From CAJQND01 sp051010055 (lineage in GTDB: Bacteria; Pseudomonadota; Alphaproteobacteria; Rhizobiales; CAJQND01), in contig JBPCVY010000248.1 in assembly GCA_051010055.1 (NCBI GenBank), positions 1-22,957 of the forward strand: 22,957 nucleotides of DNA, written 5' to 3'. Within the stretch, counting starts at the first letter, position 1; each line of letters opens with the position of its first letter. The notes under the pieces are model-generated. The model saw only the letters and a list, made by a program, of their open reading frames with translations. It had not been told where the DNA came from and ran no database searches. This document shows, piece after piece, positions 15,432-22,639 of this stretch. The position numbers and the translations under genes were made by a program.

Positions 15432-15463
15432 CCCGCGTAATATCACCGGGCTTGCTGCTGTCG

Positions 15464-18367
15464 CTATTCCGCAGCCTGTGTGTTTTTGGCGCTGCGGCTA
15501 AGAATGGGTTTGAGGAACTGCCCGGTGTAGGAGCGTTCGCACCCAGCTACATCTTCAGGCGTTCCGGCAATTACCACTTCGCCGCCGCCATCGCCCCCTT
15601 CAGGGCCTAAGTCGATTATCCAGTCAGCGGTCTTGATAACCTCTAGATTGTGCTCAATCACCACAACGGTATTACCCTGTTCAACCAGCTCGTGCAGCAC
15701 TTCAAGTAACTTGGCCACATCATGGAAATGCAGACCTGTGGTCGGCTCATCAAGAATGTAGAGTGTCTTGCCTGTGGCCCGTTTGGCCAGTTCCTTGGCA
15801 AGCTTCACCCGCTGGGCCTCACCGCCGGAAAGGGTAGTCGCCTGTTGGCCGACATGGATATATCCAAGGCCAACCCGCTCAAGGGTGTCCATCTTATCGC
15901 GCACAGCCGGTACGGCTTTGAAAAACTCAGCCGCCTCAGTAACTGTCATATCCAGCACATCGGCAATGGATTTGTCCTTGAAGCGGATTTCGAGGGTTTC
16001 CCGGTTATAGCGCTTGCCCTGGCACTCATCGCAGGTGACATAAACATCTGGAAGAAAGTGCATCTCGATTTTAATGACGCCATCGCCCTGGCATGCCTCG
16101 CAGCGACCGCCCTTGACGTTGAAAGAGAAGCGGCCCGGTTTGTAACCGCGCGCGCGTGCTTCAGGCAGGCCGACATACCATTCACGGATAGGCGTGAAGG
16201 CACCGGTATAGGTTGCAGGATTTGAGCGCGGGGTGCGGCCAATCGGTGACTGGTCAATATCGATAATCTTATCGAGATGCTCGAGCCCGTCGATGCGCTC
16301 ATAGCTGCCAGGGTTTAGCCGCGAATTGTTGAGCTTGCGCGCTGCAGCCTTGTAAATTGTATCGATGAGCAGGGTAGATTTGCCGCCACCGGACACCCCT
16401 GTAACGCAGGTAAGGGTGCCCAGTGGGATTTCCGCATTTATATGTTTGAGGTTATTTGCGCTTGCGCCCTCAATGCGCAATATGCGCCCAGGTTTGTCGG
16501 GCCGGCGCGCACCTGGAACCGGAATTTGCATAAGGCCCGTCAAATATTGTCCGGTGAGGGATGCGCCATTGGTCATCACCTTTTCCGGTGTGCCTTTTGC
16601 AACGATTTCACCGCCATGGATACCGGCGCCTGGCCCGATATCAACGACAAAATCTGCCGTGCGGATGGCATCTTCATCATGCTCTACAACAAGCACCGTG
16701 TTGCCCAAGTCACGCAGGTGCTTCAGGGTTTCAAGCAGACGGTCATTATCGCGCTGATGCAGTCCGATAGAGGGCTCGTCCAGCACATACAGCACACCCG
16801 TGAGGCCGGATCCGATTTGGGAAGCAAGCCTGATGCGTTGGCTCTCGCCACCGGAAAGGGTGCCAGATTTGCGCGACAAGGTGAGATATTCAAGGCCCAC
16901 ATCATTCAGGAATTTCAATCGTTCGCGGATTTCCTTCAAAATTCGGTAGGCAATTTCACGGCGCTGTTCGGTCAGGGTCTCTTCGATGGTATCGAACCAC
17001 TCACCAGCCCCCTTGATCGACATTTGCGAGACTTCGCCAATGTGCAGACCGCCAATCTTTACGGCAAGCGCCTGCGCTTTCAGGCGGAACCCGTCACAGG
17101 AATCACATGGATGGTCTGACTGGAACCTGGCCAACTCCTCACGCACCCAGCTTGAATCTGTTTCACGCCAGCGCCGTTCGATATTGCCGATGACACCTTC
17201 AAACGGTTTTTGGGTCTTGTATGAGCGCAGCCCGTCATCATAGACGAATGTTACGGGCTCATCGCCCGTGCCATACAGCACAGCATCGCGGAATTCTTCA
17301 TCCAGTTCGCGCCAGGGGATCGCCATGGAGGTGCCGAACTTTTTGCAGAGCGCTTCAAGGGTCTGGGTGTAGTAAGGCGAAGTTGAGCCGGTCTTTGCCC
17401 ACGGTACGACGGCGCCCTGGCGCAATGACAGCTCACCGTCCGGCACAACAAGCTCGGCCTCGAACTGCATTTGCGTGCCCAACCCATCGCACTTGGGGCA
17501 GGCGCCAAACGGGTTGTTGAACGAAAACAGGCGCGGCTCGATTTCATCAATGGTGAAACCGGATACCGGGCATGCAAAGCGCGCTGAAAAAATTATCCGT
17601 TCTGGATTTCCTTTTTCATCGACTTTGTCAGCATATTCGGCAACGGCGATACCATCTGCCAGTTCCAGCGCTGTTTCTAAAGAGTCGGCCAGCCTGTTGC
17701 CGAGGTCATCACGCACCACCAGGCGGTCCACGACCACATCGATATCGTGCTTAAACTTCTTGTCGAGGGCCGGAACATCCTCGATTTCGTAAAACTCACC
17801 ATCGACTTTCACTCTTTGAAAGCCTCGCTTCATAAGTTCTGCTAATTCCTTGCGGTACTCACCCTTGCGTCCGCGGACGATCGGCGCAAGCAGGTAAAAA
17901 CGCGTCCCTTCCTCAAGCGCCATAACCCGGTCAACCATCTGTGTGACGGTCTGGCTTTCAATAGGCAATCCGGTTGCCGGCGAGTAGGGGACACCAACCC
18001 GGGCAAAAAGCAGCCGCATATAGTCGTAAATCTCGGTAACAGTGCCCACCGTCGAACGCGGATTTCGAGATGTTGTTTTCTGCTCGATGGAGATGGCCGG
18101 TGACAGACCGTCAATCTGGTCCACATCCGGCTTTTGCATCATTTCCAGGAACTGGCGGGCGTAGGCCGAAAGGCTTTCCACATAGCGGCGCTGGCCTTCA
18201 GCATATATCGTATCAAAAGCCAAGGAAGACTTGCCCGAACCGGAAAGTCCGGTGAAGACAATCAGTTTGTCCCGGGGAATTGCCAGCGAGACATCCTTCA
18301 GATTGTGCTCACGCGCACCCTGAATGACGATTTGTTTGCGAATGTCCGGTTTCTGGTTGGCGGCCAT
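15464..18367 (-). CDS. uvrA: Excinuclease ABC subunit A
   Basis: Damage-sensing ATPase of nucleotide excision repair; dimerises, loads UvrB at DNA lesions and then leaves. The 967-residue protein has two ABC ATPase modules. Walker A motifs are GLSGSGKSS (40-48) and GVSGGGKST (near 658). Signature motifs are LSGGESQR (near 503) and LSGGEAQR (near 845). Zinc-binding cysteine groups are seen near 265-290 (CPKC), near 420 (CDSC) and near 755 (CEAC, paired with CDEC about 20 residues on). The ATG at 18367 starts MAANQKPD; an in-frame ATG at 18424 would add 19 unlikely residues. I found no convincing SOS box in its upstream gap. Confidence 0.97.
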   Translation of the reverse strand: MAANQKPDIRKQIVIQGAREHNLKDVSLAIPRDKLIVFTGLSGSGKSSLAFDTIYAEGQRRYVESLSAYARQFLEMMQKPDVDQIDGLSPAISIEQKTTSRNPRSTVGTVTEIYDYMRLLFARVGVPYSPATGLPIESQTVTQMVDRVMALEEGTRFYLLAPIVRGRKGEYRKELAELMKRGFQRVKVDGEFYEIEDVPALDKKFKHDIDVVVDRLVVRDDLGNRLADSLETALELADGIAVAEYADKVDEKGNPERIIFSARFACPVSGFTIDEIEPRLFSFNNPFGACPKCDGLGTQMQFEAELVVPDGELSLRQGAVVPWAKTGSTSPYYTQTLEALCKKFGTSMAIPWRELDEEFRDAVLYGTGDEPVTFVYDDGLRSYKTQKPFEGVIGNIERRWRETDSSWVREELARFQSDHPCDSCDGFRLKAQALAVKIGGLHIGEVSQMSIKGAGEWFDTIEETLTEQRREIAYRILKEIRERLKFLNDVGLEYLTLSRKSGTLSGGESQRIRLASQIGSGLTGVLYVLDEPSIGLHQRDNDRLLETLKHLRDLGNTVLVVEHDEDAIRTADFVVDIGPGAGIHGGEIVAKGTPEKVMTNGASLTGQYLTGLMQIPVPGARRPDKPGRILRIEGASANNLKHINAEIPLGTLTCVTGVSGGGKSTLLIDTIYKAAARKLNNSRLNPGSYERIDGLEHLDKIIDIDQSPIGRTPRSNPATYTGAFTPIREWYVGLPEARARGYKPGRFSFNVKGGRCEACQGDGVIKIEMHFLPDVYVTCDECQGKRYNRETLEIRFKDKSIADVLDMTVTEAAEFFKAVPAVRDKMDTLERVGLGYIHVGQQATTLSGGEAQRVKLAKELAKRATGKTLYILDEPTTGLHFHDVAKLLEVLHELVEQGNTVVVIEHNLEVIKTADWIIDLGPEGGDGGGEVVIAGTPEDVAGCERSYTGQFLKPILSRSAKNTQAAE

Positions 18368-18431
18368 AGTGAACTGGTACCTTAATCGGGCCCACACGGC
18401 AATCAGCTGGGGCCAATGATCCACATATGGG

Positions 18432-18470
18432 GGCGGACGCTACTGACGAAAAGTGTCACTAGCGTCCGTT
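18432..18470. terminator. Long imperfect hairpin between the copper genes and uvrA
   Basis: GGACGCTA (18435-18442) and TGAC (18444-18447) pair with GTCA (18455-18458) and TAGCGTCC (18460-18467). One C/C mismatch and a 7-base loop interrupt the stem, and flanking bases 18432-18434 and 18468-18470 extend it by a C-G and two G-U pairs. It lies 15-53 bp downstream of the PCu(A)C stop, where a terminator is expected. Neither strand has a following T-run, so the terminator label is tentative. Confidence 0.5.
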
Positions 18471-18484
18471 CTGCTTATCGGCTG

Positions 18485-18982
18485 TTAATTCGAGTTTGAA
18501 TGCCCATGGCTGCTTGAACCATGGCCTGATCCGCTTTTCATCGAAGTGGCCATCGCTTTGATGTCAACCTTGCCGGCATTTTCGAATGTAACAGTCAACG
18601 GCACCATGTCGCCTGCATCGGGAACGGCGGTGAGCCCGAACATCATCATGTGGAGTCCGCCCGGTTTGAGATAGACAACCGAATTTGCCGGAATGTCAAT
18701 TGATTCAATTTTCCGCATCTTCATTACGCCATCTTCTTCATGGTGCATGTGTAGCTCCACCCGCTCAGCCTTTGGGGAGGAAGCGGCGACGATTTTTTCG
18801 TCGGTTGAACCATCATTTGCGACCAAAAAGTAGGCTGCGGCAGGACTGCCGGGCAGGGTTGCCCGGACCGTTGCATTCTTTACGGTAATGTAACCTGCCT
18901 TGAATTCCATTTCCATCGCGCCGGTGATGGCAGGTGTCATAATGCTTGCAGCAAGAACAGCTGTTTTCAGTAGATTTTTCAT
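18485..18982 (-). CDS. PCu(A)C-type periplasmic copper chaperone
   Basis: Secreted periplasmic copper(I) carrier that delivers copper to cytochrome c oxidase or buffers it. The 165-residue protein has a signal peptide (about 1-22). It contains the exact family metal motif H-x10-M-x21-H-x-M, formed by His78, Met89, His111 and Met113. A His/Ser/Gly-rich tail (about 151-165) may add metal binding. I chose the ATG at 18982, with CAGGAAT upstream, because it yields a clean signal peptide. An in-frame start at 19159 would overlap the upstream gene and add 59 unrelated residues. It is 55 bp downstream of the DUF2946-like gene on the same strand, with a small hairpin in the gap. Confidence 0.93.
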   Translation of the reverse strand: MKNLLKTAVLAASIMTPAITGAMEMEFKAGYITVKNATVRATLPGSPAAAYFLVANDGSTDEKIVAASSPKAERVELHMHHEEDGVMKMRKIESIDIPANSVVYLKPGGLHMMMFGLTAVPDAGDMVPLTVTFENAGKVDIKAMATSMKSGSGHGSSSHGHSNSN

Positions 18983-19012
18983 TTCGTCATTCCTGTCAGA
19001 GAAACTTTCTAA

Positions 19013-19028
19013 TCTGCCTTGAGGCAGA
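19013..19028. repeat. Small hairpin between the DUF2946-like gene and the copper chaperone gene
   Basis: TCTGCC, a TTGA loop and GGCAGA form a perfect 6-bp stem in the 55-bp gap. It may modulate relative expression or mark an mRNA processing point; no function is shown. Confidence 0.45.
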
Positions 19029-19037
19029 AATGTGGAT

Positions 19038-19424
19038 TTAGACAGGAAATCTGGGTGGCGCCCGCGGACTGGCTTTCCAGTCCTTGAAGGTTGTTCCACC
19101 GTCATTTTCGAGGCCTGGTAATGTCTGCCCTGCAAAATTGTATGGATTGAGGCAAGCATCTGTAGGCGTAAAGGTTAGAGGGATGTTGCAAGCGCTGCAC
19201 AAGATACCGCAGGGGCAAGAATGATCTTGACCTGGGGGATCGGGCATTTCCTTGTCAATTGCTATTGAAACCAGCTTTGTACCATCTGAGGTGCAGATGA
19301 CAATTTGAGCAAGGTTTTCGGGCGCACCAGCGTGCAGGACGCCATGGCCGAGTGGCTGCAGAACCAGGAGAAATGCAAGTATAACCCGGATGAGGGCTTC
19401 GGTTGTCATGCGCTGTAATTGCAT
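19038..19424 (-). CDS. DUF2946-like small secreted protein with Cys/His cluster
   Basis: The protein has 128 residues, or 123 if the internal ATG at 19409 is used. It has an N-terminal hydrophobic signal or anchor segment (about 11-25) and then an HA motif near 31. A CTSDG segment begins at Cys44, and a metal-site-like HSCPCGILCSAC cluster follows (His68, Cys70, 72, 76, 79). This pattern resembles DUF2946, a family often found next to copper-handling genes. Its biochemical role is unknown; binding copper in the periplasm is an inference from the cluster and the neighbouring PCu(A)C gene. No clear Shine-Dalgarno sequence precedes either start. Confidence 0.65.
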   Translation of the reverse strand: MQLQRMTTEALIRVILAFLLVLQPLGHGVLHAGAPENLAQIVICTSDGTKLVSIAIDKEMPDPPGQDHSCPCGILCSACNIPLTFTPTDACLNPYNFAGQTLPGLENDGGTTFKDWKASPRAPPRFPV

Positions 19425-19479
19425 TTGACGGGATTACACCCGCAAGCGGTAAAACGCGAATGCGGCATGGACGCGCATA

Positions 19480-19507
19480 TTGACATAGTAACTAAATGGT
19501 GTAAATT
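19480..19507 (+). promoter_or_regulatory. Promoter of the thiolase operon
   Basis: A perfect -35 TTGACA (19480-19485), a 16-base spacer and TAAATT (19502-19507) lie about 130 bp before the thiolase ATG. The strong -35 and the AT-rich surroundings make this the most convincing promoter in the window. Confidence 0.6.
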
Positions 19508-19527
19508 GTAACTATATAGTGTAATAT
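19488..19527 (+). promoter_or_regulatory. Two tandem 20-bp repeats, probable repressor operator
   Basis: GTAACTAAATGGTGTAAATT (19488-19507) is followed directly by GTAACTATATAGTGTAATAT (19508-19527), 16 of 20 bases identical. The second copy contains the perfect palindrome ACTATATAGT, and the first a degenerate form ACTAAATGGT. The copies cover the spacer, -10 and likely start site, which fits repression. Spacing of two helical turns suggests two dimers on one DNA face. The regulator is unknown; TetR-type is a guess. Confidence 0.6.
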
Positions 19528-19556
19528 CGTACTGACTTACGAAACATTCTCAGGTC

Positions 19557-19581
19557 GCATTTGGCTGGATGGTGCAAATGC
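19557..19581. repeat. Perfect 7-bp inverted repeat in the thiolase leader
   Basis: GCATTTG (19557-19563), an 11-base spacer and CAAATGC (19575-19581) could form a leader hairpin or a second binding site. It lies 56-80 bp before the thiolase ATG. Confidence 0.45.
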
Positions 19582-19636
19582 CGCAGGACCCGTAAAGTAC
19601 AGAAATGGGTCAACGGTGCAGGGAAAGGGAGTGACA

Positions 19637-20821
19637 ATGAGTAACACAGTATTCGTCGCCGGTGTGGGCATGACCAAATTCGCCAAGCCGGGTGATAGCG
19701 ATCCCTACACGGAAATGGGCGCTCAGGCGATCATAGCAGCACTCGACGATGCCGGTCTCGGCTATAATCTGATACAGCAGGCTTATGCCGGTTATGTTTA
19801 CGGGGACAGCACCTGCGGTCAAAACGTGCTCTATAAAGTTGGCATGTCGGGGGTTCCGGTTGTTAACGTCAATAACAACTGTTCGACCGGCTCAACCGCG
19901 CTGTTTCTAGCCCGCCAGACCGTCGAGTCTGGCATTGCTGATTGTGTGCTTGCAGTAGGTTTTGAGCAAATGCGCCCCGGCGCTATTGCCGATGTTTGGA
20001 CTGACCGGCCAAGCCCGTTCCAGGCGTTTGATGAAAAGTGCGAAGAGCTGGTGGGCCACGCTGAAATTCCGCTTGCGCTACGCTATTTCGGCGGAGCCGG
20101 AAAATCACACTTTGAAAAGTACGGCACATCAATGACCGATTTGGCGCGCATTCGCGCAAAGGCCAGCCGCCATGCTGCAAAAAACCCGCTGGCATTGTTC
20201 CGTAATGAACTGACGCCGGAAGATGTACTTGAGGCGCCTGTAATCTGGCCCGGCGTAATGACCCGTCTCATGGCCTGTCCGCCAACCTGTGGCGGTGCAG
20301 CGGCGGTTTTGGTTTCAGAAAAATTTGCAAATAAACACGGTTTGCGCACGGATGTGAAAATTTCCGGCCAGGCAATGACCACTGATACGGCCAGCACCTT
20401 CGATGCAAACGATATGATGCAGCTGGTTGGGTACGGCATGACCGGAGCGGCAGCCGAAAAGGTCTACGAGCAATCAGGCATCGGCGCAGAAGATGTGGAC
20501 GTCATCGAACTGCATGACTGCTTCGCACACAATGAACTGATCACCTATGAAGGCCTTGGTTTATGTCCGGAAGGGGGAGCGGGCAAGTTCATCGCCGATG
20601 GCGACAATACTTATGGTGGCAAGGTCGTTACCAACCCATCGGGCGGTCTTTTGTCCAAGGGTCATCCTCTTGGCGCTACTGGACTGGCGCAATGCTACGA
20701 GCTAACACACCAATTGCGGGGTATTGCTGAAGACCGCCAGGTGGAAGGTGCGTGCAACGCGTTGCAGCACAATCTTGGCCTGGGCGGTGCCTGTGTCGTC
20801 ACAATGTACCAGGCTAATTGA
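19637..20821 (+). CDS. SCP-x-type thiolase / lipid-transfer protein (acetyl-CoA acetyltransferase family)
   Basis: Predicted 3-ketoacyl-CoA thiolase of the sterol-carrier-protein-x group, cleaving or forming acyl-CoA chains in the cytosol. The 394-residue protein has nucleophile Cys82 in NNNCSTGS, the HDCFAHNE motif with His293 (291-300 region), and GGLLSKGHPLGATG with His343. The C-terminal QHNLGLGGA is typical of the family. It lacks a fused SCP2 domain. The ATG at 19637 has AAAGGGAG just upstream; an in-frame GTG at 19616 is less likely. It is the first gene of a four-gene operon with two MaoC-type proteins and a dehydrogenase, which suggests a degradative beta-oxidation role. The substrate is not evident. 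Confidence 0.9.
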   Translation: MSNTVFVAGVGMTKFAKPGDSDPYTEMGAQAIIAALDDAGLGYNLIQQAYAGYVYGDSTCGQNVLYKVGMSGVPVVNVNNNCSTGSTALFLARQTVESGIADCVLAVGFEQMRPGAIADVWTDRPSPFQAFDEKCEELVGHAEIPLALRYFGGAGKSHFEKYGTSMTDLARIRAKASRHAAKNPLALFRNELTPEDVLEAPVIWPGVMTRLMACPPTCGGAAAVLVSEKFANKHGLRTDVKISGQAMTTDTASTFDANDMMQLVGYGMTGAAAEKVYEQSGIGAEDVDVIELHDCFAHNELITYEGLGLCPEGGAGKFIADGDNTYGGKVVTNPSGGLLSKGHPLGATGLAQCYELTHQLRGIAEDRQVEGACNALQHNLGLGGACVVTMYQAN

Positions 20822-20829
20822 GACCCGCG

Positions 20830-21270
20830 ATGATTGACAGAAATCATATCGGGCTGGAATTGGCGTCTCATTCGGTTGAAGTGGAAAAAGGCAGGTTGCG
20901 GTTTTTCGCCAAGGCGACCGGGCAAAGCGAAGCAATCTACCTGGATGAGTATGTAGCAAAAGCTGCTGGCTATCCCACATTGCCGGCACCGCCGACATTT
21001 CTGTTTTCGCTGGAAATGGAAAAGCCGGATCCATTCGAGATGTTTTTCACCATGGGGATTGACCTAAAACGGGTTCTGCATGGCGAGCAATCCTTCAAAC
21101 ATCACAAACCTGTTTGCGCCGGTGACACCATAACGTTCACATCAAAGGTTGAAGATATTTTCGACAAAAAGGGCGGGACGCTCGAGTTTGTGGTCCAGAA
21201 AACCCTGGCAAAAAATCAACATGATGAAGCAGTTGGTGAGATGACGCGCCTGATTGTGGTGAGGAATTAG
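20830..21270 (+). CDS. MaoC_dehydrat_N-type hotdog protein (FAS1-like dehydratase subunit)
   Basis: This 146-residue single hotdog-fold protein resembles the N-terminal half of hydratase 2 enzymes. It has APPTFLFS (53-60) and the family signature HGEQSFKHHKPVCAGD (84-99). It lacks the catalytic SGDHNPIH motif of the next gene's product, so it probably acts as its non-catalytic partner. Such a heterodimer would resemble HadAB or ChsH-type hydratases (known family behaviour). The start is ATG at 20830, 8 bp after the thiolase stop. It likely helps bind the acyl-CoA chain. Confidence 0.85.
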   Translation: MIDRNHIGLELASHSVEVEKGRLRFFAKATGQSEAIYLDEYVAKAAGYPTLPAPPTFLFSLEMEKPDPFEMFFTMGIDLKRVLHGEQSFKHHKPVCAGDTITFTSKVEDIFDKKGGTLEFVVQKTLAKNQHDEAVGEMTRLIVVRN

Positions 21271-21274
21271 AATT

Positions 21275-21694
21275 ATGAGCAATCTTTCGTTTGATGAGAT
21301 TCAGGTCGGTGATGATCTGCCAGCTCTGACCACGGACGAGATCTCCAGAACCACGCTGGCGCTGTTTGCGGGCGCTTCGGGTGACCACAACCCGATTCAC
21401 ATCGATATCGATTTTGCCAAGTCCGCCGGGATGGATGATGTCTTTGCTCACGGCATGCTGTCGATGGCCTATCTTGGCCGGCTTTTGACCAATTGGGTGC
21501 CGCAACAGGCAATCAAGGAATTTGGCACCAGATTTGTCGCGATCACCCAATTGCGTGATGCGATCAGTTGCACTGGACGTGTCACAGAAAAGTTCGAAGA
21601 GGCGGGGCAAAAACTGGTCCGACTCGAAATACAAGCTGCAAATCAAAGTGGCGATGTGAAACTTGCCGGCCACGCATTGGTCGAGCTCACCTGA
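21275..21694 (+). CDS. MaoC family (R)-specific enoyl-CoA hydratase
   Basis: This 139-residue hotdog enzyme carries the hydratase 2 catalytic motif ASGDHNPIHID (34-44), with Asp37 and His42 as the expected catalytic pair. FAHGML follows at 57-62. It should add water to trans-2-enoyl-CoA to give (R)-3-hydroxyacyl-CoA. The gene begins 4 bp after the preceding MaoC_dehydrat_N gene, with GAGGAA in the end of that gene as ribosome binding site. The tight spacing supports a two-subunit enzyme. Confidence 0.92.
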   Translation: MSNLSFDEIQVGDDLPALTTDEISRTTLALFAGASGDHNPIHIDIDFAKSAGMDDVFAHGMLSMAYLGRLLTNWVPQQAIKEFGTRFVAITQLRDAISCTGRVTEKFEEAGQKLVRLEIQAANQSGDVKLAGHALVELT

Positions 21695-21721
21695 ATTCAG
21701 AGACTTTACAAGGAAACAATA

Positions 21722-22546
21722 ATGGCAAAGATGGAGGGAAAGACCGCCTACATTACAGGTTCAGGCCGCGGGATCGGCCGGGCGTTGGCGCTGAAACTGG
21801 CAAGCGAAGGCGCAAGTATTGTGGTCAACGATTTGGATCAAGAACCTGCCGATGAGGTGGTTTCCACCATTAAAGAGCACGGCGGTGAGGCGATTACAGT
21901 TGTGGGCAGCGTTACCGATGACGGCTTTGCGGACCGTTTTGTCAAAGCTGGTGTTGATACCTTCGGCGGTGTCGACATCATTATCAACAATGCCGGTTAC
22001 ACTTGGGATTCCATGATCGGCAGAATGACCGATCAACAATTTGATGCGATGATGGATGTTCACCTCAAGGCGCCATTCCGAATTTTACGCGCCGCATCTG
22101 AATTCATTATTCCCGCCGCCAAGGCGGAAGCAGAGGCCGGCAACGAGGTTTTTCGCAAAATCGTCAATATCTCATCGGTTGCAGGCACTGGCGGAAATGC
22201 CGGCCAGACAAACTATTCAACTGCGAAATCGGGCATTCTTGGGATGACCAAGACCCTCGCCAAGGAATGGGGGCGTTTCAAGGTCAATGTGAACTGCGTT
22301 GCGTTTGGCCTCATCGAAACGCGTCTCACAAAAGCCACCGATGAGAAAAAGACAATTGTTGTTGAGGGTAATGAAGTTGGCGTTGGTGTGCCGGAAAAGG
22401 TGATTGCCGGCATTGAGTCCATGATACCGCTGCGCCGCCGCGGCACGGCCGAGGAGGCCGCTGATGGCGTCTATCTCTTCTGCACGCCTGAATCGAATTA
22501 CATATCAGGCCAAACCCTCATTGTAGGAGGCGGTTTAGCCCTTTGA
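21722..22546 (+). CDS. Short-chain dehydrogenase/reductase, probable (R)-3-hydroxyacyl-CoA dehydrogenase
   Basis: Classical SDR of 274 residues. The cofactor motif TGSGRGIG is at 12-19 and the structural motif NNAG at 89-92. The catalytic Ser152 lies in NISSVAG, and the Tyr165-x3-Lys169 pair in NYSTAKSG. Asp37 in VVNDLD at the end of the second strand favours NAD+ over NADP+. The VVNDL segment resembles the dehydrogenase part of peroxisomal multifunctional enzyme 2. In this operon it would oxidise the (R)-3-hydroxyacyl-CoA made by the MaoC pair and hand the ketoacyl-CoA to the thiolase. AAGGAAAC precedes the ATG, 27 bp after the hydratase gene. FabG-like roles remain possible. Confidence 0.9.
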   Translation: MAKMEGKTAYITGSGRGIGRALALKLASEGASIVVNDLDQEPADEVVSTIKEHGGEAITVVGSVTDDGFADRFVKAGVDTFGGVDIIINNAGYTWDSMIGRMTDQQFDAMMDVHLKAPFRILRAASEFIIPAAKAEAEAGNEVFRKIVNISSVAGTGGNAGQTNYSTAKSGILGMTKTLAKEWGRFKVNVNCVAFGLIETRLTKATDEKKTIVVEGNEVGVGVPEKVIAGIESMIPLRRRGTAEEAADGVYLFCTPESNYISGQTLIVGGGLAL

Positions 22547-22605
22547 GGCCTGGTCTGCTCAAGACGGGGTAACCTCTTAGGGCAGACAATACCGGGGGCT
22601 GAATT

Positions 22606-22639
22606 CTGGCGCGGCGGAAGCTGCGCCAGTTTTCATTTG
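22606..22639 (+). terminator. Intrinsic terminator of the thiolase-MaoC-SDR operon
   Basis: CTGGCGCGGC (22606-22615), a GGAA tetraloop and GCTGCGCCAG (22620-22629) form a 10-bp stem with one G-U pair. TTTTCATTT follows. It lies 60 bp after the dehydrogenase stop. Only the plus strand has the T-rich tail. Its end overlaps the 3' end of the converging transporter gene. Confidence 0.9.

Noticed and set aside
15432..15463. Bidirectional terminator between the thioesterase gene and uvrA
   Set aside because: Only a 4-5 bp CCCG/CGGG pairing is possible and there is no T-run, so it is too weak to call.
18368..18484. SOS box upstream of uvrA
   Set aside because: Only single GTTC/GAAC half-sites are present; none has a partner at the required 7-base spacing.
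18983..19159. N-terminal extension of the PCu(A)C protein to an ATG at 19159
   Set aside because: It would overlap the DUF2946-like gene and bury the signal peptide. The ATG at 18982 has a ribosome binding site and a clean signal sequence.
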